64,000 nucleotides of DNA from Amycolatopsis sp. NBC_01480 (lineage in GTDB: Bacteria > Actinomycetota > Actinomycetes > Mycobacteriales > Pseudonocardiaceae): positions 3,348,001-3,412,000 of the forward strand of contig NZ_CP109442.1 of the NCBI RefSeq assembly GCF_036227205.1, written 5' to 3'. Position 1 is the stretch's first letter. Each line of letters begins with the position of its first letter. Position numbers and translations under genes: made by a program. Below, one piece after another: positions 58,727 through 64,000 of the stretch. The notes beneath the pieces are model-generated. The model did not search any database, was not told where the DNA came from, and saw only the letters and a list, made by a program, of their open reading frames with translations.

Positions 58727-59338
58727 TCAGACCTCCGCCAACGCCGGCTCCAGCTGGTCGAACGCCTTCCTCGCCGACCTCCGCACCTTCGGCACGAGGT
58801 CCGCGGCACCCGCGAACGTCAGATCCCAGACGTCGTCGAAAAGCAGCCGCAGCACCGACGTCAGGTGCGCCGCCGCCGCGCGCGGCAGGATGCCGCCACG
58901 AGGGTCGCGGTCCAGCAGGGCGCCGGCGAGTTCCCGCTCGCGGTCGAGGTGCATCTCCGTGAGCGCCGACACCAGCCGCTCGCTGTCCCGGATCATCCGC
59001 ACGAACGGGACCTCCGCGAAACCCAGCAACGCGCTTCGCTCGTCGAGCGCCGCGAAAAACCCGTCGCGGATCGCCTCGAACGCCGTGTCAGAGGGCCGCT
59101 GCCGCACCAACTCGGCCGGCCACACCACGAACTCCGTGCGGACGTCGAAAACCAGGTCCTCCTTCCGCGCGAAGTGATTGGTCACGGTCATCTTGGCGAC
59201 GCGCGCCGCCTCGGCGACCTCGGCGATCGTCACCACGTCGAACCCGCGATCGATGAACAGCCGCGTGGCCACGTGCGAGATGTTCTGCCTGGTCTCCTGC
59301 TTCTTCTGCGCTCTGAGTCCGGTGCTCATGCCTCCCAT
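58727..59338 (-). CDS. TetR-family regulator of the MFS-Mca unit
   Basis: 203 residues from the ATG at 59338; the ATG at 59329 (MSTGLRAQ) is equally credible, because the only GGGAGG lies one base before it and neither start is well spaced. The HTH is at ~25-70 (FIDRGFDVVTIAEVAEAARV, KMTVTNHFARKEDLV). The ligand domain is typical TetR. It is divergent from the MFS gene, with an array of palindromes in the 87-bp gap, so it should repress both the MFS-mca pair and itself until an inducer binds. Confidence 0.9.
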   Translation of the reverse strand: MGGMSTGLRAQKKQETRQNISHVATRLFIDRGFDVVTIAEVAEAARVAKMTVTNHFARKEDLVFDVRTEFVVWPAELVRQRPSDTAFEAIRDGFFAALDERSALLGFAEVPFVRMIRDSERLVSALTEMHLDRERELAGALLDRDPRGGILPRAAAAHLTSVLRLLFDDVWDLTFAGAADLVPKVRRSARKAFDQLEPALAEV

Positions 59339-59343
59339 CTTAC

Positions 59344-59408
59344 TAGGTCCAACCTAATTTTGGGCTTGACCTAGTAACTAGGTTCGACCTAATCTCAGGT
59401 CCGACCTA
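59344..59408. promoter_or_regulatory. TetR operator array
   Basis: TAGGT-cca-ACCTA (59344-59356), TAGGT-tcg-ACCTA (59379-59391) and CAGGT-ccg-ACCTA (59396-59408, one mismatch) share one dyad. ACCTAGTAACTAGGT (59369-59383) is a perfect 15-bp palindrome overlapping the second. They fill the divergent promoter and leave little doubt about regulator binding. Confidence 0.8.
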
Positions 59409-59425
59409 ACGAACTGGGGGTGCAG

Positions 59426-60994
59426 ATGACCACTCGCCACGCCGACGCCCACCTGTGGCGCCTGGGCGGTGTGCTGATCATGGGCGCGGTGCTGTCGATC
59501 CTCGACGCGACGATCGTCTCCGTCGGGATCGGCTCGATCGCCCACGACCTGGGCAGCTCGATCACCGCGGTGCAGTGGGTTTCGAGCGCGTACCTGCTGG
59601 CCGCGTCGCTGACGATCCCGCTGTCCGGCTGGCTCACGGACCGCTTCGGCGGCAAGAACGTCTGGGTCGGCGCGGTCGTGTTGTTCACCGCGGGCACGTT
59701 GCTGTGCGGTTTCGCGTGGTCGGCGCCGGCGCTGATCCTGTTCCGCGTCCTGCACGGCCTGGGCGGCGGGCTGATGCAGCCGGTCGGCCAGGCGTTGTTC
59801 GCACAGGCCGCGGGCCCGAAACTGGGCCGGATGATCGGCGTGATCACCTTGCCGGCCACGGTGGCGCCCGTCCTCGGACCACTGCTCGGCGGCCTGCTGG
59901 TGCAGGGCCTCGGCTGGCGGTGGCTGTTCTTCGGCATTGTGCCGCTCGGCGTCGCCACGCTTGTCCTCGCGCTCCGTCTCCTGCCCACGGCCGAGCCTCC
60001 CGAAACCGACGAGCCGGCTCGCGCCGACGCTCGTGATCCGGCTGCGTCGACGGGATCGGCTGTGGATGAGCAGTCGGATCTGGCGGTGCCCGCGGAATCG
60101 GCTGCCCGGACGGGGTCGGCGGCTCGGACGGGATCGGCTGTTCAGGCGAGACCGGCCGAATCGGCAGGACTGGCCGTGGCGGCAAAACCCACCGTCCGGA
60201 CGGGATCGGCGAAGTTGGGCCCGACCCAACGAACGCCGCGGCGCGACCCGCTCGACGTCCGCGGCCTGCTCCTGCTCCCACCCGGCCTCGGCGCGCTCGG
60301 CTACGGCCTGGGCGACGGCAGCGGCGTTTTCGCGATCGTCGGCGTGGTCCTCCTCGTCGCGTACGGTCTGCACGCGCGGACCGCCCGCGCCCCACTGCTT
60401 GACCTGAAGTTGTTTTCCCACAAGGAATTCGCCGTCGCGAGTGCGAGCACGTTCCTGCTCGGCGCGTCGCTGTACAGCTCGATGCTGCTGCTTCCGCTCT
60501 ACTACGAGCAGGTCGAGCACACGAGCGCCCTCACCGCCGGTCTGCTGCTCGCGCCGCAGGCGCTGGGTTCAGCGGTGGTACTGCTCTTGGGCGGCAAGCT
60601 GCTCGTCAGGTTCGGCCCACGCACGATGATGCTGGCCGGTATCGGGCTGTCGCTGCTGGGGACAATCGCGTTCACCCAGCTCGGAGATGGGCCGAGCCCA
60701 CTGTTGCTCACAGCGTCACTGCTGATCCGTGGGCTGGGCCTCGGCGCGACGACCACACCCGGCATGACGATGCTCTACGGCTCCCTCGACCGCAGCCGCA
60801 TCCCGCGGGCGGCGAGCGCGGTCAACGTCGTCAACCGCATCGGCGGGTCGTTGGGGACTGCGCTCCTCGTCGCGGTCCTGCACTCCGAGCCGGGCGGCGC
60901 CGGCGCGTTCGGCGCCACGTTCACCTGGGCGCTCGGGCTTTCTGTACTGAGCCTCGTGCCCGCCGTCTTCTTCCCGAAGGGAGCGCGGAAATGA
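59426..60994 (+). CDS. MFS drug-efflux transporter (DHA2 family) with repeat-rich central loop
   Basis: 522 residues from the ATG at 59426 (GGGGG 6 nt upstream). About 14 helices; LSGWLTDRFGGKNVW is motif A, and TLPATVAPVLGPLLGGL lies in the antiporter motif-C helix. The central cytoplasmic loop (~190-275) is unusually long and built from repeats (ESAARTGSAARTGSAVQA). It probably exports a toxic compound or the mercapturate made by the Mca enzyme encoded next (ATGA overlap). The TetR encoded divergently controls it. Confidence 0.9.
   Translation: MTTRHADAHLWRLGGVLIMGAVLSILDATIVSVGIGSIAHDLGSSITAVQWVSSAYLLAASLTIPLSGWLTDRFGGKNVWVGAVVLFTAGTLLCGFAWSAPALILFRVLHGLGGGLMQPVGQALFAQAAGPKLGRMIGVITLPATVAPVLGPLLGGLLVQGLGWRWLFFGIVPLGVATLVLALRLLPTAEPPETDEPARADARDPAASTGSAVDEQSDLAVPAESAARTGSAARTGSAVQARPAESAGLAVAAKPTVRTGSAKLGPTQRTPRRDPLDVRGLLLLPPGLGALGYGLGDGSGVFAIVGVVLLVAYGLHARTARAPLLDLKLFSHKEFAVASASTFLLGASLYSSMLLLPLYYEQVEHTSALTAGLLLAPQALGSAVVLLLGGKLLVRFGPRTMMLAGIGLSLLGTIAFTQLGDGPSPLLLTASLLIRGLGLGATTTPGMTMLYGSLDRSRIPRAASAVNVVNRIGGSLGTALLVAVLHSEPGGAGAFGATFTWALGLSVLSLVPAVFFPKGARK
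60049..60210. repeat. GACGGGATCGGC repeats in the MFS loop
   Basis: Four copies of GACGGGATCGGC (one with a single change) start at 60049, 60109, 60127 and 60199, all in one reading frame, encoding Thr-Gly-Ser-Ala units in the central transporter loop. They look like a recent in-frame expansion. Confidence 0.75.
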
Positions 60995-61800
60995 CCCTCC
61001 GCCTGTTGTCCGTCCACGCCCATCCGGATGACGAGTCCAGCAAGGGCGCGGCCACCCTGGCCCGCTACGCCGCCGAGGGGGTCGACGTCCTGGTCGCCAC
61101 CTGCACCGGCGGTGAGCGGGGAGATGTGCTCAACCCAGCGTTGGACCGGCCCGAGGTGTGGGCGGATCTGCCCGCCGTCCGCCGCCGCGAGATGGCCGCG
61201 GCGGCGGAGATTCTCGGTGTGCGCCAACGGTTCCTCGGCCACGTCGACTCCGGCCTCCGCGAGCCGCTCCCGGACGGCTGTTTCGCGCGACTGTCCATTG
61301 AGGACTCGATGCGGCCGTTGGCGGAGCTGATGCGCGAATTCCGTCCACAGGTGGTGATCACCTATGACGAAACGGGAGGTTATCCACATCCTGATCACAT
61401 TCGGACCCACGAGGTCACTCGCGCGGCCTTCGAGGCTGTGGACAACGGCGAGCCGCGCAAGCTGTACTACCAGGCCGCCCTCAGCCGCGCGTGGTTCCAG
61501 GCAATGCACGACGCCACGCTGGCGGCAGGCCAAGAATCCCTGATGGGCCCGGTCCTCGAGGAACTACCGCCGACCGACGGACTGACCGTCACGACGAAGA
61601 TCCGCTGCGAGCAGTACTTCGACGCCCGTGACCGGGCCCTGCGCGCGCATGCCAGCCAGGCCGACCCGGCGCACCCCTTCTTCGCCCACTCCCGGGACGT
61701 CGAACGCGCCGCCTGGCCCTTCGAGGACTACCACCTGGCCGCCACGAATGTCCCCACCACACCGGGCATCGAGGACGACCTGTTCGCCGGAATCCGCTGA
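60991..61800 (+). CDS. mca: Mycothiol S-conjugate amidase (Mca-type PIG-L deacetylase)
   Basis: 269 residues; ATGA overlap with the MFS gene. Zinc-binding HAHPDDESSKGAATLARYAA and the later YDETGGYPHPDHIRTHEV are diagnostic of Mca rather than MshB. Mca splits mycothiol S-conjugates of electrophiles into GlcN-inositol and an N-acetylcysteine conjugate, which is exported. Coupling with a TetR-controlled efflux pump makes sense as one detoxification route. It is somewhat shorter than housekeeping Mca (about 290 residues), so it may be a second, specialised copy. Confidence 0.88.
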   Translation: MTLRLLSVHAHPDDESSKGAATLARYAAEGVDVLVATCTGGERGDVLNPALDRPEVWADLPAVRRREMAAAAEILGVRQRFLGHVDSGLREPLPDGCFARLSIEDSMRPLAELMREFRPQVVITYDETGGYPHPDHIRTHEVTRAAFEAVDNGEPRKLYYQAALSRAWFQAMHDATLAAGQESLMGPVLEELPPTDGLTVTTKIRCEQYFDARDRALRAHASQADPAHPFFAHSRDVERAAWPFEDYHLAATNVPTTPGIEDDLFAGIR

Positions 61801-61882
61801 CCCGCCCCTGACTGCCGGGGACGTCCAACCGCGGCCTGTCCAGCAACCCGTCGGCCCAGCAGGTCGCGAAAGGACCTTCGGC

Positions 61883-63037
61883 TCAGAGGGCTACCGGCAG
61901 GGTTCGCAGGCCGCGGATGACGAATTCCGGGCGGCGTTCCGGGGTGGACGCCAGGCGCAGGCCCGGGAGTCGCGAGGTCAGGGCTGTCAGCGCGGCCGCG
62001 ATCTCGACCCGGGCCAGTGGCGCGCCGATGCAGTAGTGGATGCCCATGCCGAAGCCGAGGTGGGCGTTGGGCGTGCGGCCGATGTCCAGGACGTCCGGCT
62101 CGTCGAACACCTTCGGGTCGCGCGCGGCCGCGCCCAGGAGCGCGCCGATCTTCCGGCCGCGCGGCACGGGGAAGCCGGCGATCTCGACGTCGTCGGTCGC
62201 GGTGCGCTCGAAGAGCTGAAGTGGCGCGTCGAAGCGGATCAGCTCCTCGACGCAGGTGTCCAGCAGTGTCGGGTCGGCCAGGAGGCGTTCCCATTGCGCG
62301 CGGTGGGTGAGGAGGGCGGTGACGCCGTTGCCGATCACGTTGACCGTCGCCTCGTGGCCCGCCATGAGCAGCAGGACGGCGGTGGCCACGACCTCGTCCG
62401 GGCTCAGCTCGCTGGCCCGCAGGTCGGCGACGATGCCGCGCGGAGTGCCGCGGACCACGTCGCGCAGGTACTCGACGAAGTCGGCGGCGGCCTGCTCGGC
62501 GGCGTCGCGGCCGGGCTCGGGCTGGCCGTACTCGTACATCTTGACGATGGCGTTGCTCCACGCCACCAGCCGCGGCCCGTCGTCGGCGGGGATGCCGAGC
62601 AGCTCCGCGATCACCGCGACCGGCAGCGGCTGGGCGAGGTGCTCGAGCAGGTCGGCCTGGCCGTCCGCGGCGATTTTGCCTGCCAGCTCCGCCACCATCG
62701 CCTCCGCGACGCGTGCCACCATCGGCTGCAGACGCTGCACGTGGCCGCGGCCGAACTCGCCGGCGATCACGCGCCGCAGCCGCGTGTGGGCGGGCGGCTC
62801 GTTCTCCAGCAGGGAGTTGCGGTGAAGGAGGTTGAAGGACGCGAAGCGCTCCAGCGGCTGCGCGTCCGTCCAGATCCGGCCCAACCCGCGGTGCCGAAGC
62901 ACAGCGGCGGACGCGACATGCGACACCGTGATCGCTATGTCGAGCCCATCGTGCCGATGCACCCCGCCTTCGGCGCGCAACGCGGCGAACGCGGGGTACG
63001 GGTCGGCGAGGAACGCGGGATCACGAGGGTCGAACAC
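61883..63037 (-). CDS. Cytochrome P450
   Basis: 384 residues, GTG start. I-helix LLLMAGHEATVNVIGNG with the oxygen-activating acid/Thr pair here as Glu-Ala-Thr. K-helix EELIRFDAP (ExxR). The heme loop FGMGIHYCIGAPLAR supplies the axial Cys. Soluble bacterial class I enzyme that needs external ferredoxin and reductase, none of which lies nearby. The substrate is unknown. It is convergent with mca and divergent from the DUF5926 gene. Confidence 0.94.
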   Translation of the reverse strand: MFDPRDPAFLADPYPAFAALRAEGGVHRHDGLDIAITVSHVASAAVLRHRGLGRIWTDAQPLERFASFNLLHRNSLLENEPPAHTRLRRVIAGEFGRGHVQRLQPMVARVAEAMVAELAGKIAADGQADLLEHLAQPLPVAVIAELLGIPADDGPRLVAWSNAIVKMYEYGQPEPGRDAAEQAAADFVEYLRDVVRGTPRGIVADLRASELSPDEVVATAVLLLMAGHEATVNVIGNGVTALLTHRAQWERLLADPTLLDTCVEELIRFDAPLQLFERTATDDVEIAGFPVPRGRKIGALLGAAARDPKVFDEPDVLDIGRTPNAHLGFGMGIHYCIGAPLARVEIAAALTALTSRLPGLRLASTPERRPEFVIRGLRTLPVAL

Positions 63038-63113
63038 CAGCCGACTCTAACCCGGGCGCCCCGCCGGGCCGCCGCTTCGATAGCGTCTGGCACCGAGCTT
63101 TGAGGAGGCTGAA

Positions 63114-63989
63114 GTGGGCAAGGGCGCGCGTAAAAAGGGTCCGAAGCAGGACCGCGTTCCGAAGGTGCGCGACGTCTTCGTCGGGCAGCCCTTCGAGGGA
63201 CTGGCGGCGGAACCGGAGCTGATCGCGCTGCGCGAGTTCGTCCCGTCGGCCACGGCGAAGCTGACGCTCGTCGACGGCAGCGACGTCACGCTCGGCACGG
63301 TGCTCCCGATGGCGGCCGCCGCGTTCGTCCGTTCCGACGGCGAGCGCTTCCTCGGCCTCCAGGTGCAGACCCGCTCGTCGGACATCAGCCGGGACCTCGG
63401 CCGTTCGCTGCGCTGGCTGCTGTCGGCCGAGCCGGGTGACGTGCTGTCGGTCCCCGACACGACGACGCCTGCCGACCCGGACGAGCACAACCGCCTCCAG
63501 AACATCCTCACCCCCAGCGCCGAACTCGAGGTGACCATCCACAGCGACTTCGCGTGGTGGCTGCCGGAGGACGCGGACGCCACCGGTGACGTCGCGGTGT
63601 CGCTGGAGCGCGCGAACGCCGCCATCATGCCCACGGACCGCCTCGGCGCCGGCGCCTACTGGGTGCTCGCCGGCGAGAAGGCGCACCTGCGCTGGGTCCG
63701 TCCCGAGCCGGAGAACCTGCTGCTGCAAGCGCTTGCGCGCCTCTCGGCCGCGGGCACGCTGGGCCTTGGCGAGGGTACCCGGTACGCCGGTTCGTTCCGC
63801 GCCCACGGCCTGCTCGTCCCGGTCTGGGACCTCGACCCGGAAGCGCACGCCCGCGAGTGGGACGAGCCCAAGGACCAGCTCGGCGCCCGCCTGGAGGAGT
63901 CCCTCAAGTCGCTCGACGCCGAGCCACTGAACGCCGCCGAGCGCCGTGCTCGTGACGGGCTCATCGGCCGGCAGCTCACCATTCGCTGA
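63114..63989 (+). CDS. DUF5926 family protein
   Basis: 291 residues, GTG with GAGGAGG 5 nt upstream. A basic N-terminus (GKGARKKGPKQDRVPKVRD) precedes a ~270-residue cytoplasmic domain with FEGLAAEPELIALREFVPSA and WVLAGEKAHLRWVRPEPENL, the DUF5926 pattern found across actinomycetes (sometimes misnamed SecA). No catalytic motif visible; function unknown. Ends 11 bp before the window edge. Confidence 0.85.
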   Translation: MGKGARKKGPKQDRVPKVRDVFVGQPFEGLAAEPELIALREFVPSATAKLTLVDGSDVTLGTVLPMAAAAFVRSDGERFLGLQVQTRSSDISRDLGRSLRWLLSAEPGDVLSVPDTTTPADPDEHNRLQNILTPSAELEVTIHSDFAWWLPEDADATGDVAVSLERANAAIMPTDRLGAGAYWVLAGEKAHLRWVRPEPENLLLQALARLSAAGTLGLGEGTRYAGSFRAHGLLVPVWDLDPEAHAREWDEPKDQLGARLEESLKSLDAEPLNAAERRARDGLIGRQLTIR

Positions 63990-64000
63990 TCCGGCCGCCG

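Noticed and set aside
61628..63103. Long plus-strand frame across the P450 gene
   Set aside because: It is antisense to a gene with all P450 motifs; the frame is a GC-skew artefact.
1..64000. CRISPR arrays, prophage, IS elements, rRNA, biosynthetic megasynthases
   Set aside because: No regularly spaced repeats, transposase or integrase motifs, rRNA-like sequence, or PKS/NRPS domains were found on either strand.

Overview
The window is high-GC DNA with GTG/TTG starts, 1-8 bp gene overlaps, an Mca-type mycothiol S-conjugate amidase, a LexA box of the mycobacterial type and a DasR-like box. Together these point to an actinomycete. Protein character (HTH-TPR and MmyB-like regulators, Imm7, DUF5926) suggests Pseudonocardiaceae, most likely Amycolatopsis or a near relative; the genus is inference. 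I see no IS, phage, rRNA or CRISPR. There is one tRNA, tRNA-Gly(GCC), on the minus strand.

Layout. 1-4.4 kb: 3' part of an MFS gene, two small minus-strand genes divergent from an HTH-TPR regulator, and an aminoglycoside-phosphotransferase-like gene. 4.7-7.7 kb: copper locus (membrane protein, YcnI, CopC, CopD). 8.1-11.7 kb: osmoprotectant ABC importer. 11.8-19.6 kb: FMN reductase, RecB-like nuclease, PadR regulator with a double operator, methyltransferase, SDR, UDP-glucose dehydrogenase, VOC protein and a small secreted protein with a possible frameshift. 19.7-25.9 kb: ECF sigma factor with a VOC partner, drug-type MFS with a divergent MmyB-like regulator, and a NarL-type two-component pair.

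25.9-35.8 kb is the most unusual block. It has an acyltransferase, a PIG-V-like mannosyltransferase, a 1230-residue protein joining two glycosyltransferase regions, a coiled coil and an FkbM methyltransferase, and two paralogous membrane-anchored proteins with long low-complexity tails. The second of these overlaps the giant enzyme gene. I read this as a cell-surface glycan module. A 26-codon membrane ORF lies antisense to the acyltransferase 3' end. 35.9-38.5 kb holds small unknowns, one behind a promoter overlapped by a LexA box, plus DUF2716 and Imm7 genes. 38.5-40.7 kb has a Tat-exported phospholipase C and a chitin-type LPMO behind a DasR-like box and a perfect 12-bp tandem repeat.

41.2-47.2 kb: sigma factor fused to a zinc-finger/membrane/low-complexity tail, Nei-type glycosylase, DUF2199 protein, LytS-type sensor kinase and an S49 peptidase. 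47.3-52.9 kb: a lipid-degradation operon (SCPx-type thiolase, two hotdog hydratase subunits, SDR, acyl-CoA ligase) followed by a double TetR regulator. 53.0-56.6 kb: LytTR response regulator and a sodium/carboxylate symporter with two small membrane proteins; the likely kinase partner is on the far side of the lipid operon. 56.7-64 kb: rhodanese, DUF4328 membrane protein, a TetR / MFS / mycothiol S-conjugate amidase detoxification unit with an operator array, a cytochrome P450 and a DUF5926 protein.
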